In this document: positions 21,759-35,800 of the stretch, one piece after another
Layout of the letters: every line of letters starts with the position of its first letter
Numbering within the stretch: position 1 is the stretch's first letter
Assembly (NCBI RefSeq): GCF_035594125.1
Contig: NC_087197.1
Location: forward strand, 8,664,110-8,728,109
Reading direction: 5' to 3'
Origin: Scylla paramamosain
Taxonomy: Eukaryota; Arthropoda; Malacostraca; Decapoda; Portunidae
DNA length: 64,000 nucleotides
Program-made: the position numbers and the translations under genes
Notes under the pieces: generated by a model
Databases searched by the model: none
What the model was told of the DNA's origin: nothing
The model's input: the letters and a program-made list of their open reading frames with translations, nothing else

Positions 21759-24700
21759 ACCCTAAATGAGGAAAGAAAACGCGATTTCCAGAAAAGTACC
21801 TTTTGAATGTTTATTGGCGTGGTAGGCACCAAAACGCTAAAAAGCATGGAAAGCACCCTATAAAGGAAAACAAAACAACTTAACCAAAAACGTCTGTTTT
21901 CACTGTTTTTGAGTTTCTTACCTACCGAACCGCTAAATCGCATGAAAAAAAAAAAAAAACATGGAGAAGTAATATTATCAAAAACAAATATTTCGAATGT
22001 TTTTGAGTTAGTTAAGTAGAAAAACGCCAAAATGCATATATAGTATCTTAACTGGGAAAATGAAAAGACGTTACTAAAATGTGTACTATTGTTTTTTTTT
22101 TTAACTTATTAGGTACGAAGTCGCTAAAATGCATGAATAACACTCTATGTGAAATAACATTACCAAACACGTATATTTTCAGTGTTTTCACATTGTTATG
22201 AATGAAAACGCTATAATGCATGTAAAGCCCCCCTATTTGGGGGAAAGGAAACGAGATTTCAGAAACGTGTCTAAAATATGTTCTTCAGCGTGTTAGGCAC
22301 AAAAATGCTAAAAAGCATACAAATCACCTGATATGGGAATACAAAACAACATTAAGAAAACGTTTCTTTTGAGTGTCCTACGTACCAAAACGATAAAAAA
22401 AAAAAACATAGAAAACATCCTTTATGGAGAAACAGAATAACATTACCAAAAACAAGTATTTTTAATGTTTTATAAGATTGTTGCATAAAAAAACGCCTAA
22501 ATGAATCGAAAATACCCTATATGGGAAAAATCAAAAGACATTACGAGAAACGTGTATTATGAGTGTTTTTTACCTTCTTAGTATCAAAAGGGTAAAACGC
22601 ATGAATAACGCTCTATATGGAGAAAAAGAACAATATTGCCAAAAAAAAAAAACGTGCATTTTGAGTGTTATGACATTGTTAGTTACCAAAAAGCCAAAAC
22701 GCATGCAAAGACACATATATAGATATATGAAACGACATAAAAAACGCATGAAAATACCCTATATGGAGAAACAGAATACATTTACCAAAAACGTGTATTT
22801 TGAGTGTCTTTGAGCGTATTATGTACAAAATCACCTATCATCAAACAAAACACCCTGCATATGGAAATGAAAGGACATTACGAGAAACGTTTTTTTTGTT
22901 TTGTTTTTATTACTCTCTTAAGTACCAAATCAGTAAAAAGCTTCAATAGTGCTCTGAAGAAAAAGAACAAACTTACCAAAAACGTGTATTTTTTTACATT
23001 GACAATAACCAAAATGTCAACATGCATGTAAAGCAACCTATATGAAGAAATGAAACGAAATCACTAGAAACTTGTCTTTTGTTATTTTTTGAGCGTGTTA
23101 GGCACCAAATCAGTAAGAAGCAACGAAATCACCCTATAGGGGAATACAAAACTACTAAAACGTCTCTTTAGGGTGTTTTTTTAGGTTCTTACGAACTAAA
23201 ATGTCAAAATACATGCAAACACCCTGTTAGGTACCAAAGCACCAAAAAGAGCCTATATGAGGAAATGAAAGGACATGACAAAAAAACGTGTATTATGAGT
23301 TTTTTTTCAGCTTCTCAGGTACCAAAACGCTAAAATAAATGAAAAGCACACTGTATGGAGAAAGAGAAAAAACATTACCAAAATCGTGTAGTTTGAATGT
23401 TTTTTTTTCACATTGTCAGGTAGCAAAACACCATAATGCTTGCTCGCTATACGAGAAAATTAAACAACAATGTAAGAAATGTGTTTTTATGTGTTTTTCA
23501 GCGTGTTATGCACGAAAACGCTAAATAGCATGGAAAGCACTTTATATAGAAATGCAAAATAACATTACTAAAAGCATGTCTTTTAAGTGTTTTAAACTTT
23601 TTACGTTCCAAAACGCTAAACCACGTGCAACAAACACGAATAACCCTACCAAATAGAAAAAAACCTTACCAAAAACGTGTATTTTGAGTCTTTTTCAGTC
23701 TGTTACGTACATCAACTTAAAAATGCATGTAAAGCACCCAGTATGTGGAAACGATAGGACATTACGAGAAACGTGCATTATCAGTGTTTTGAGTCTCTTA
23801 GGTACCAAACACTAAACTGCCTGAATGAAAATTGAATATATCCTATATCTCTTAATGGAAAAACAGAACATCACCAAAAATGTGTTTTTTAGTGTTTTTT
23901 TTTTTTTTACCTTGTTATTTACCAAAACGTCAAAAAACATACAAAGCATCCTATATGGGGAAATAGAAAGACATTAGGAGAAACAAGTTTTTTTTAGTGT
24001 TTTTGAGCTTCCTAAGTACCAAAACGCTAAAACGCATAAATAGCACCCTATATACAGAAAAAGAACAACATTACCTGAAACCTTTATTTTGAGCGTTTCT
24101 CATTATGTAGCAAAACATCATAATGCATGCAGATCCCTATATGAAGAAGCAAAACTATATTACAGGAAACGTGTCTTTTGAGTGTTTACTTGAGTGTTAG
24201 GAATCAAAATGCTAAAAAGCATTGAAAGCACCCTATTTGGCAATATAAAATAACATTACCAAGAAAGTATCTTTAGAGTGTTTTTGACCTTCTTACGTCC
24301 AAAATCGCTGAAACGCATGCAAAACAACCTTTATGGAGAAACAGAATAACATTACCAAAAACTTGTATTTTGATTGTTTTTGTGCTTGTTAAGTACAAAA
24401 ATGCCAAATTACACGCAAAGCATCCTACCTGGAGAAAACAAAGGACATTACGAGAAAAGTGTATTATGAGAGATTTTGAGCTTTTTAGGTACCAAGACTC
24501 AAAAACACATGATTAGCACTTTATATGGAAAAACAACTCTACCGAAAACTTTTACTTAAACTCTTTTTCATATTGTTAAGTACCAAAAGACAAAATGCAT
24601 TGGAAGCCCCCTTTATCGGGAAACGAAACGACATTATCATCAACGTGCCTTTTGAGTGTTTTTCAACGTGTTAGACACCAGAACGCTAAAAAGCATGGAA

Positions 24701-24807
24701 AGCACTCTATAAAGGAATACAAAACAACATTACTAAAAATGTGTTTTATAGGTTCTTATGTACAGAAACGCTAAAACCGATGCAAAACACCCTTTATGGA
24801 GAAGCGA
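21759..24807 (-). repeat. 96-bp satellite, reverse units, about 5-monomer HOR
   Basis: Mirror of 2282-5330. The last two rounds before the LINE (about 24280-24807) show the five types in order. The final monomer is split by the LINE. No genes are seen. Confidence 0.88.
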
Positions 24808-26872
24808 AATAAATATTTCGTTGATAAATTACATTCAGGAAAGTTAGGAAACATCCCTTACAGAAGAAAAAGATCTCAGGAGAATGATCCTAAATGGATG
24901 ACTGAGGTTAAAACACTACATAGGGCGAAGGAGAAGTATATATGAGATTAAAGACAGGGGAAGTGGTTTTAAGGCCATAATATAATGAATTTGAAAAGTC
25001 AGGAGTTTAACAAGGAAAGCTCAAAATAGTTATGAATTAAAGGCAGCCAGCAAAGCGAAGATGGACCTCAAGGGATTTTACCAGGCATATAAGACGAAGA
25101 ATAGAGAAACAATAGTTCCTTAAAGACAGCAGAATGGGACCTGATTAGTTGTTGAGAGGAGATTAGTAAAATTGTGAGCGAGTATTTTTTAATTGTCTTT
25201 GCCCAGGAAAACATGCAGGATTTGCCGAATAGTGAGAAGATATTTAGAGTAGAAGAAGATAAGCTGACAGATATTACCATAACTAAAAGAGATAGTGGAA
25301 CAGGAGATAGATAAGTTGAAAAGTTCAAGTCACCAGGACCAGATGAAATATATTCCACAGTATTTAAGGAAAGGAAAAAGGTTATAAGTAATCTGTTAGT
25401 TTCTGTTCTTAGGAAATCACTTTAGTCATGTGAGGTATCGGTAATTTGCAGGCAGGCGAATATAGTACCTACCTTTAAGAAAGGAGATAAAATTTTAACG
25501 TCTAACTTGTCAGCTTAACTTCTGTTGAATGTAAAATAATGGAGTCAATAATAGCGAAGAACATTTAAGAGCATTCAGACAAACATAACTTGATAACTCA
25601 GTTACAGCACGGCTTCTGGAATGGGGAGTCTTACCTGAGAAACTTGGTAAGTTTATACAGTAAGGTTTACAAGGCGGCAGATAATGGTGATAGTTATGGC
25701 ATCCTATATCAGGACTTTAGTAAAGCGTTTGACAAGGTACCCCATCAGAGGCTACTGAGAAATGTTAGGGCGCACGGGAGAGATGAGGTGTTTAGATTGG
25801 ATAAGGTCATGGCTAAGCGTCAGGCGACAGAGTGTTGTAATAAACGGCTCTAAATCGGAGTGGGGTCAAGTAATTAGTGGGGTGACAAATGGATTATTAG
25901 TATTAGGGCCGATGTTGTTTGTAATATATGTCAATGGCTTGGATAGAGGAATTAGTAGTGTTGTTAGTAAATTTGCGGATGACACGAGAATATGTAGATT
26001 AATTAGGTCACAATCGCATACCATCACCTTGCAGGCAGATTTGAATAGGTTGAACGAATGGACGGACAGATGGCAAATGCAGTTTAATGTCAACAAATGC
26101 AAAGCACTTAGCGTAAGTAGAAGAAACCCACACAGTAGTTACACAATGAACAACCAAGTTCTGGTAGGTTCAGGGTAAGTAAAAGATTTGAGATTTAAGG
26201 TTATATCTGAACTCCGTCTAAGAAAGCAATGGAAAGAGGCCAGAAACAAAGCAAATGGTGTATTATGATTCATTTTCAGGAGTGCTAAAAGCAGAACTCC
26301 CGAAGTAATATTAAAGTTACATTTGGCGCTGGTCAGACTTCATCTACACTACGCTGTCCAATTCTGGTCACCACATCACACGAAGGATAAAGGTCTATTA
26401 GAATCAGTACAAAGAAAAAAGACTAAAAGGATACAGGGGATGAGGAATATTCCTTACGAAGCAATATTCAAGCTGTTAAATTTACATTCTTTAAAGAGAC
26501 GTAGGTTAAGAGTGGACCTAATAGAAGTCTTTTAGTGGTATATGGGTTATAATAAAGGGAACATAAGAAAAATTCTTATAATCTGTAAATATGATAGAAC
26601 AAGAAAAACGGGTTCAAGCCTGAAAACTTGATGTTCAAAAAGGAGACAGGAAGGAATTGGTTCTCAAATAGAGTAGTAGATAATTGGAACGGACGTAGTA
26701 GTAATCAAGCAGTTAGTGCTGAGGCATTTGGGAACAGTAAGAGAAAATTACACATTTATGGATGGGGATGATAGGTGGAAATAGAAAGGCATATTTCATA
26801 CAAGTAATGCCACTTGTAGGCCTGATGCCTTCTTGCAGATTTACTTATTTCTTATGTTCTTATGTTCTTATT
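24808..26872 (+). mobile_element. 5'-truncated non-LTR retrotransposon (CR1/Jockey-superfamily-like LINE), right-arm copy
   Basis: In element orientation it starts in the linker before the reverse transcriptase (a frame containing NDPKWMTEVKTLHRAKEKY near 24900). It continues through the RT domain to a C-terminal region with the pattern VQFWSPHHTKDKGLLESVQR and a final GDDRW-like segment near 26766. It ends in tandem TTCTTATG octamers at about 26848-26872. The 5' flank (ATGGAGAAGCG) and the 3' flank (ACCAAAAGCGTG) are two halves of one satellite monomer, which fixes the insertion limits. The rest of the LINE (ORF1, endonuclease) is absent. Confidence 0.92.
24809..26580 (+). pseudogene. LINE reverse transcriptase (ORF2) remnant, frameshifted, right-arm copy
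   Basis: In LINEs this protein copies element RNA into DNA at a nicked target. Order seen: linker (24809-24940), SPGPDEIY near 25330 and FKKGDK near 25475 (RT motifs 1-2), QHGF...N near 25605-25645, palm motif A QDFSKAFDKVPHQRLL at 25710-25757, and motif C FADD at 25972-25983 with its catalytic aspartate pair. The thumb-like LNRLNEWTDRWQMQFNVNKC follows at about 26039-26099, then a C-terminal LVRLHLHYAVQFWSP block from about 26323. At least three frame changes and many stops interrupt it. The motif A and motif C stretches lie in different frames (25590-25853 and 25762-26178), so it cannot encode an active enzyme. Family assignment is from motif recognition. Confidence 0.93.
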
Positions 26873-29800
26873 ACCAAAAGCGTGTATTTTCAGTGTTTTT
26901 CAGCTATTACGTGAAAAAAATGCCAAAATCCATGCAAAGCACCCTATATGAAGAAAAAGAGCGACATTACGAGAAACGTGCATTATGAGTGTTTTTGAGA
27001 TTCTTAGGTACCAAAACGCTGAAACTCATGAATAACACTCTTAATTGAGATACAGAACAACCTTACCAAATGCGTGTATTTTGAGTGTTTTCCATATTCT
27101 TAGTTATCTAAAACCCCAAATTGCATGCGAAACTAGCTTTATGCGGAAAAAAAAATGACGTTACCAAAAAAGTGTCTTTTTTAGTGTTTTTGAGCGTGAT
27201 ATGCAACAAAGCACTAAAAAGCAGAAGAATTACATTACATGGGAATAAAACCAACTTTTACGAAGAACTTGCCTTTAAGTGTATTTTAACTCCTTACATA
27301 CCAAATCGCTAAAACGCATGCAAAACACCCTTTATGGAGAAACAGAATAACATTACCAAAAACATGTTTTTGGAGTGTTTTTGATCATGTAACCTATAAA
27401 AACGCTTAAATACATGTAAAGGACCCTATGTTTGTATAACAAAAGGACATTACGAAAATCGTGTATTATGAGTGTTTTTAAGTTCCTTAAGTACCAAAAA
27501 GCTAAAACCCACAAATAACACTCTTTATAGAGAGAAAAAAAAACGTTTTTTTTTTTTGTTATTCATCTTCATAGGTACCGAGATGCCAAAATTCTGGCAA
27601 AATTCATGGAAAATTTAAAAAAAAAAATCATTATAAAAAAAGATAATTTTAGCTTTTTTCCGGAGTTATGTACAAACCCTGAAGTGCATGCAAATCCACC
27701 TATATGAAGAAATTACACGACTTTACCAGAAACCTGTCTTTTGAGTGTTTTTCAGCAATTTCAACAATATTACTGAAAACGTGTCTTTTCAGTGATTTAA
27801 ATAAAAAAACGCTAGAACAAATGTAAACCAACCAATATGAAGAAATAGAATAACATTACCAAAAAGATATATTTTGATGTGTTTTTGAGCTTGTTACCTA
27901 CAAAAAATGCAAAAAAATGGATGGAAAGCACTTTATATTGGCAAAGAAAAGGACATTACGAGAAACGTGTATCAGTGTCTTATAGTTTGACAAGAACCAC
28001 AAGGTAAAAAACTCAAAAACTCGTGTACATAAAGAAGTTTCTTACATACCAAAAAGATGAAACTCATGAATAACACTTTTAATTTTGAAAAAGAAATACC
28101 TTACCAAATGTGTGTATTAGAAAAGTTTCTTACATACCAAAATGCTGAAACTCATGAATCACACTTTTAATTAAGAAATAGAACAACCTTACAAAATGCC
28201 TGTTTTGAGTTTTTTTCACATTCATAGTTACCAAATTCCAAAATTCCATGCAAAACTAGCTTTATGTGGGAAAAAAATGATATTACCAGAAAAGTGTCTT
28301 TTGAGTGTTTTGAGCGTGTTAGGCAATAAAAAGCAGGGTAATCACATTACATGGGAATAAAAACAATTTTTACCAAGAACTTGCCTGTAATTGTTTTTGA
28401 GCTCATTACATACCAAACCCTAAAACGCATGCAAAACACCTTTTATGGAGAAACAGAATAAAATTATCAAAAACATGTATTTTGAGTGTTTTTGATCATG
28501 TTATCTATAAAAACGCTTGAATATATGCAAAGAACCTTATGTTCGCGAAACGAAAGGACATTACGAGAAATCTTTATTATAAGTGTTTTTAAGTTCCTTA
28601 AATACCAAAAAGCTAAAACCCACAAATAACACTCTTTATTTAGAAAAAAAGTAAGAAAATGAAATAATAGGATTTTTTTTCTGTTATTCATCTTCATAGG
28701 TACCGAGATGCCAAAATTCTAAAAAATTAAGAGCTATTATATGATCAAAGAAAATGATAAAAAAAGTTAATTTTAGCTTTTTTTTCGGACTCTTATGTAC
28801 CAAACCCTAAAGTGCATCCAAAGACTCCTATATGAGGAAATTAAACGACTTTAACAGAAATTTGTTTTTTAAGTGTTTTCAGCATGTTAGGCACCAAAAC
28901 GATAAATAATAAGGAACTCATTCTATATGAGAATCCAAAACAAATTTGCTGAAAACGTGTTTTTTTCTGTGTTTTACGTAGAAAAACGCTAAAACAGATG
29001 CAAACAAACCAATATCAAGAAATGGAAAAACATTACCAAAAAGGTATATTTTGAGTGTTTTTGAGCTTGTTACCTACAAAAAAACGCGAAAATAGATGCA
29101 AAGCACTCTATATTAGAAAACAAAAGGACTTTGTAAGAAAAGTGTATAATGAGTTTTTTATAGTTCAAAAGAACCAAAAGGCGAAAAACACAAAAACTCG
29201 TGTATATGGAGAAGGTTCCTAGATACCAAAATGTTGAAACTCATGAATAACACTCTTAATTGACAAACAGAACAACCTTACTAAATGCGTGTATTTTGAG
29301 TGCTTATCACATTCTTAGTTACCAAAATCCCAAATTGCATGTGAAAATAGATTTGTGAAAAAAAAGACTTTACCAGAAAAGTGTCTTGAGTGTTTTTGAG
29401 CGTGATAGGGAATAAAGCACTAAAAAGCAGGGCAATTATATTACATTGGAATAACACCAATTTATACCAAAAACTTGCCTTTAAATGTTTTTAAGCTCCT
29501 TATATACCAAACCGCTAAAACGCATGCAAAATAAACATTATGGAGAAACAGAATAATTACCAAAAACATTTATTTTGAGTGTTTTTGATCATGTTATCTA
29601 TAAAAACGCATAAATACATGCATAGAACCTTATGTTCGCGAAACGAAAGGACATTACGAGAAATGATTATTATAAGTGTTTTTAAGTTCCTTAAATACCA
29701 GAAAGCTAAAACCCACAAATAACACTCTTTATTTAGAAAAAAAGTAAGAAAATAAAAAAATAGCATTTTTTTTTTGTTATTCATCTTCATAGGTACCGAG

Positions 29801-32800
29801 ATGCAAAAATTCTGGGAAAATTCAGGGCTATTATATGATCAAAGAAAATTATCCAAAAAGTTAATTTTAACTTTTTTTTCGGACTCATATACCAAACCCT
29901 AAAGTGCATCCAAAGACTACTATATGAGGAAATTAAACGATCTTACAAGAAATCTAATTTTGGAGTGTTTTTCAGCATGTTAGGCACCTAAACGATAAAT
30001 AATAAGGAACTCATTCTATATGAGAATCCAAAACAAATTTGCTGAAAACGTGTTTTTTTTCTATGTTTTACGTACAAAAACGCTAAAACGGATGCAAACC
30101 AACCAATATCAAGAAATAGAAAAACATTACCAAAAAGGTATATTTTGAGTGTTTTTGAGCTTGTTACCTAGTAAAAAAACGTGAAAATTGATGCAAAGCA
30201 CTCTATATTAGAAAACAAAAGGACTTAGTAAGAAAAGTGTATAATGAGTTTTTTATAGTTCAAAAAAACAAAACAAAAGACAAAAAACACAAAAACTCGT
30301 GTATATGGAGAAGGTTCCTAGATACCAAAATGCTGAAACTCATGAATAACACTCTTAATTGAGAAACAGAACAACCTTACTAAATGCGTGTATTTTGAGT
30401 GCTTTTCACATTCTTAGTTACCAAAACCCCAAATTGCATGCGAAAATAGATTTGTGGGAAAAAAAAATACTTTACCAGAAAAGTGTCTTTTGAGTGTTTT
30501 TGAGCGTGATAGGCAATAAAGCACTAAAAAGCAGGGCAATCATATTACATTGGAATAATACCAATTTATACCAAGAACTTGCCTTGAAGTGTTTTTTGAA
30601 TTCCTTATATACCAAACCACTAAAATGCATGCAAAACAAACTTTATAGAGAAACAGAATAATTACCAAAAACATGTATTTTGAGTGTTTTTCATCATGTT
30701 ATCTATAAAAACGCTTAAATACATGCAGAGAACATTGTGTTTGGGAAATAAAAGGACATTATGAGAAACGTGTATTATGAGTGTTTTTTTAAGTTCCTTA
30801 AGTACCAAAAAGCTAAAACCCACAAATAACACTTTTTATTTAGAAAATAAAAAATTAAAAAAATTAAAAAATAGGAATTTTTTTTTTTGTTATTCATCTT
30901 CATAGGTACCGAGATGCAAATATTCTGGGAAAATTCAGGGCAATCATATGATAAAAGAATATTATCAAAAAAGTTAATTTAAGCTTTTTTTTTTCGGACT
31001 GTTATGTACCAAACCCTAAAGTGTATGCAAAGCCTCCTATATGAGGAAATTAAACGACCCTACCAGAAATCTGTGTTTTAAGTGTTTTTAGCATGTTAGG
31101 CACCAAAACAATAAATAATAAGGAACTCACTCTATATGGGAATCCAAAACAAAGTTACTGAAAACGTGTCTTCTCAGTGTTTTACATAGAAAAACGGTAA
31201 AACGGATGCAAAGCAACCAATATCAAGAAATAGAAAAACGTTACTAAAAAGATACATTTTGAGTGTTTTTGAGCTTGTTACCTACAAAAAACACCGAAAT
31301 TGATGCAAAGCACTCAAAATTGGGAAACAAAAGGACATTGCAAAAAAAGTGTATAATGAAAAAAAAACGCAAAAAACGCAAAATCTCGTGTATATGGAGA
31401 GGTTTCCTAGATAGAAAAATGCTAAAACTCATGTATAACACTCCTAATTGAGAAACAGAACAACCTTAATAAATGCGTGTATTTTGAGTGCTTTTCACAT
31501 TCTTAGTTACCAAAACCCCAAATTGTATACGATAATAGATTTGTGGAAAAAAAATATTTCTTTACCAGAAAGGTGTCTTTTGAGTGTTTTTGAGCGTGAT
31601 AGGCAATAAAGCACTAAAAAGGGCAATCACATTACATTGGAGGAAAACAAATTTTTACCAAGAACTTGCCTTTAAGTGTTTTTGAGCTCCTTATATACCA
31701 AAATACTCTTTATGGGGAAACAGAATAACTTTACCAAAAACATGTATTTTGAGTGTTTTTGATCATGTTATCAAAAAAATCGCTTAAATACATGCAAAGA
31801 ACAGTATTTTGGGGAAACAAAAGATTACGAGAAACGTGTATTATGAATGTTTTTAAGTTCATTAATTACCAAAAAGCTAAAAGCCACAAATAACACTCTT
31901 TATTGAGAAGCTATAAATAAATAAAAAAAAAATACATTTATTTTTTGTTTCTTATTCATCATCACAGGTACCGAGATGCCAAAATTCGGGCAAAATTTAG
32001 GAAATTATGTGAAATAAGAATATTATCAAAAAAGTTAAATTTAGCTTTTTTTTCGGACTGTTATGTACCAAACCCCTAAAGTGCATGCAAAACAACCTAT
32101 ATGGGAGAATTAAACGTCTTTGCCAAAAAACGGTCTTATGAGTGTTTTTCAGCGTGTTAGGAACCAACACGATAAATAACATGAAAGTCAATCTATATGG
32201 GAATCCAAAACAAATTAATTACAAATTACTAAAAACGTGTCTTTTCGGTGTTTTACGAAGAATAACACTAAAACGGATGCAAACCAACCAATATGAAGAA
32301 ATAAAATAACATTACCAAAAAGGTATATTTTGAGTGTTATTGAAATTGTTACATACAAAAAACGCGAAAATGGATGGAAAGCACTCTATATTGGGAAGCA
32401 AAAGGACATTACGAGAAACGTGTATAATGAGTGTTTTATATTTTAAAAGAACCACAAGGCAATAAACGCAAAAACTCGTGTATATAGAGAAATTTCTAAC
32501 ATACCAAAATGAAATCACATTACATGGGAATAAAACCAAATTTTACCAAGAACTAGCCTTTAAGTGTTTTTAAGCTCCTTACATTCCAAAACGCTAAAAC
32601 GCATGCAAAATACACTTCATGCAGAAACAGAAAAACATTTTTAAATACATGTATTTTGAGTGTTTTTGATCATGTTATCAATAAAAACGCTTAAATACAT
32701 GCAAAGAACCTTATGTTTGGGAAACGAAAGAACATTACGAGAAACGTGTATTATGAGTGATTTTTAAGTTCCTTCAGTACCATAAAGCTAAAACCCAAAA

Positions 32801-35800
32801 ATAACACTCTTTAGAAAAAAAAATAATAATAATAAATAAAAAAACAAAAAATGGGATTTTTTTTTGTTATTCATCTTAATAGGTACCGAGATGCCAAAAC
32901 TCTGCCAAAATTCAGGGAATTTATGTGGAAAAAAGAACATTATCATAAAAGTTAATTATAGCTTTTTTTTCGGATTGTTATGTACCAAACCCTAAAGTGC
33001 ATGCAAAGCCACCTATATAGGGAAGTTAAAAGACTTTACCAGAAACCTGTCTTTTCAGTGTTTTTCAGCATGTTAGGCACCAAAACGATAAATAATATGG
33101 AAGTCAGTCAATATGTGAATCCAAAAGAAAATTACTGAAAACGTGTCTTTTCAGTGTTTTACGTAGAAAAATGCTAAAGCGGATACAAACCATCCTATAT
33201 GAAAAAATAGAATAACATTACCAAAAAGATATATTTTGAGTGTTTTTGAGCTTGTTACCTACAAAAAACGCAAAAATGGATGTAAAGCACTCTATATTAG
33301 GAAACAAAAGGACATTACGAGAAACGTGTATAATGAGTGTTTTATAGTTTTAAAAGAACCACAAGTCAATAAACGCAAAAATTCGTGTATATAGAGAAAT
33401 TTCTTACTTACCAAAATTAATAAATGCATGAATAACACTTTTAATCGATAAACAGAACTACCTTACTAAATTGTGTATATTGAGTGTTTTTCACATTCTT
33501 AGTTACGAAAATGCCAAATTACATGCGAAACTAGCATCATTTGGGAAAAAAAAAGACATTACTAGAAAAGTGTCTTTTGCAGTGTTTTTCAGCGTGATAT
33601 CCAACAAAGCACTAAAAAGCAGAACGATCACATTACATGGGAATAAAACCAACTTTTACGAAAAATTTGCCTTTAAGTGTTTTTTAACCCCTTATATACC
33701 AAACAGATAAAACGCATGGAAAACAAACTTTATGGAGAAACTAAATAACATTACCAAAAACATGTATTTTGAGTGTTTTTGATCATGTTGTCTATAAAAA
33801 CGCTTAAGTATATGCAAAGAACATTATGTTTGGGAAACAAAAGGACATTACGAGAAACTTGTATTATGAGTGTTTTTTTAAGTTCCTTAAGTACCAAAAA
33901 GCTAAAACCCAAAAATAACACTCTTCATTTAGAAAATATAAAAAAAATAAAAAAAATAAATTGGATTTTTTATTTTTTGTTATTTATCTTCATAGGTACC
34001 GAGATGGAAAAATTCTGGGAAAATTCAGGGCAATTATGTGATAAAAGAATATTATCAAAAAAGTTAATTTCAGCTTTTTTTTTTCGGACTGTTATGTACC
34101 AAACCCTAAAGTGCATGCAAAGCCTCCAATATAAAGAAATGAAACGACCTTACCAGAAATCTGTTTTGAGTGTTTTTTAGCATGTTAGGCACCAAAACGA
34201 TAAATAATAAGCAACTCACTCTATATGGGAATCCAAAACAAAGTTACTGAAAACGTGTCTTCTCAGTGTATTACGTAGAAAAACGTTAAAACGGATGGAA
34301 ACCAACCAATATCAAGAAATAGAAAAACGTTTCCAAAAAGGTATATTTTGAGTGTTTTTTAACTTTTACCTATAAAAAACGCGAAAATAGATGCAAAGCA
34401 CTTTATATTGGGAAACATAAGGACATTACAAGAAAAGTGTATAATGATTCTTTTATAGTTCAAAAGAACCACAAAGCAAAAACGCAAAAACTCGTGTATA
34501 TGGAGAGATTTCCTAGATACCAAAATGCTGAAACTTATGAATAACACTCTTAATTGAGAAACAGAACAACCTTACTAAATGCGTGTATTTTGAGTGCTTT
34601 TCACATTCTTAGTTACCAAAATCCCAAATTGTATGCGAAACCACCTTTATCTGAGAGATAAAATGACATTACCAGAAAAGTGTCTTTTAAATGTTTTTGA
34701 GCGTGATAGGCAATAAAGCACTAAAAAGCAGGGCAATCATATTACATTGGAATAACACCAATTTATACCAAAAACTTGCCTTTAAGTGTTTTTGAGCACC
34801 TTATATACAAAACTGCTAAAACGCTTTTAAAACACACTTTATGGAGAAACAGAATAACATTACCAAAAACATGTATTTTCAGTGTTTTGATCATGTTATC
34901 TACAAAAACGCTTAAATATATGCAAAGAACATTATGTTTGGGAAACAATAGTACATTCCGAAAAACGTGTATTATGTGTGTTTTTTTTAAGTTCCTTAAG
35001 TACCAAAAAGCTAAAACCCACAAATAACACTCTTTATTTAGAAAAAAAAAAAATAGGAATTTTTGTCTTTTTTTTTTTTTTGTTATTCATCTTCATAGGT
35101 ACCGAGATGCAAAAATTCTTAGAAAATTCAGGGCAATCATATGATAAAACAATATTATCAAAAAAGTTAATTTCAGCTTTTTTTTCCGACTGTTATGTAC
35201 CAAACCCTAAAGTGCATGCAAAGCCTCCTATATGAGGAAAATTAAACGACCCTACCAGAAATCTGTGTTTTTGAGTGTTTTTTAGCATGTTAGGCACCAA
35301 AACGATTAATAATAAGGAAATCACTCTATAAGGGAATCCAAAAAATCCAAAATCCGTGTCTTCTCAGTGTTTTACGTAGAGAAACGCTAAAACGGATGCA
35401 AAGCAACCAATATCACGAAATAGAAAGACTTTACTAAAAAGGTATAGTTTGAGTGTTTTTGAGCTTGGTACCTATAAAACACGCGAAAATTGATGCAAAG
35501 CATTCTATATTGGGAAACAAAAGGACATTGCAAGAAAAATGTATAATAAGTGTTTTATAGTTCAAAAGAACCACAAGGCAAAAAACGCAAAATCTTGTGT
35601 ATATGGAGTGGTTCCCTTGATACCAAAATGCTAAAATTCATGTATAACACTATTAATTGAGAAAGAGAACAACCTTACGAAATGCGTGTATTTTGAGTGC
35701 TTTTAAAATTCTTAGTTACCAAAACCCCAAATTGCATGCGAAAATAGATTTGTTGGGAAAAAAAAATTACTTTACCAGAAAAGTGTCTTTTGAGTGTTTT

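Noticed and set aside
33773..34180. 135-residue open frame
   Set aside because: Spans four HOR monomers and the A/T-only slot; homologous HOR copies are interrupted by stops and frameshifts.
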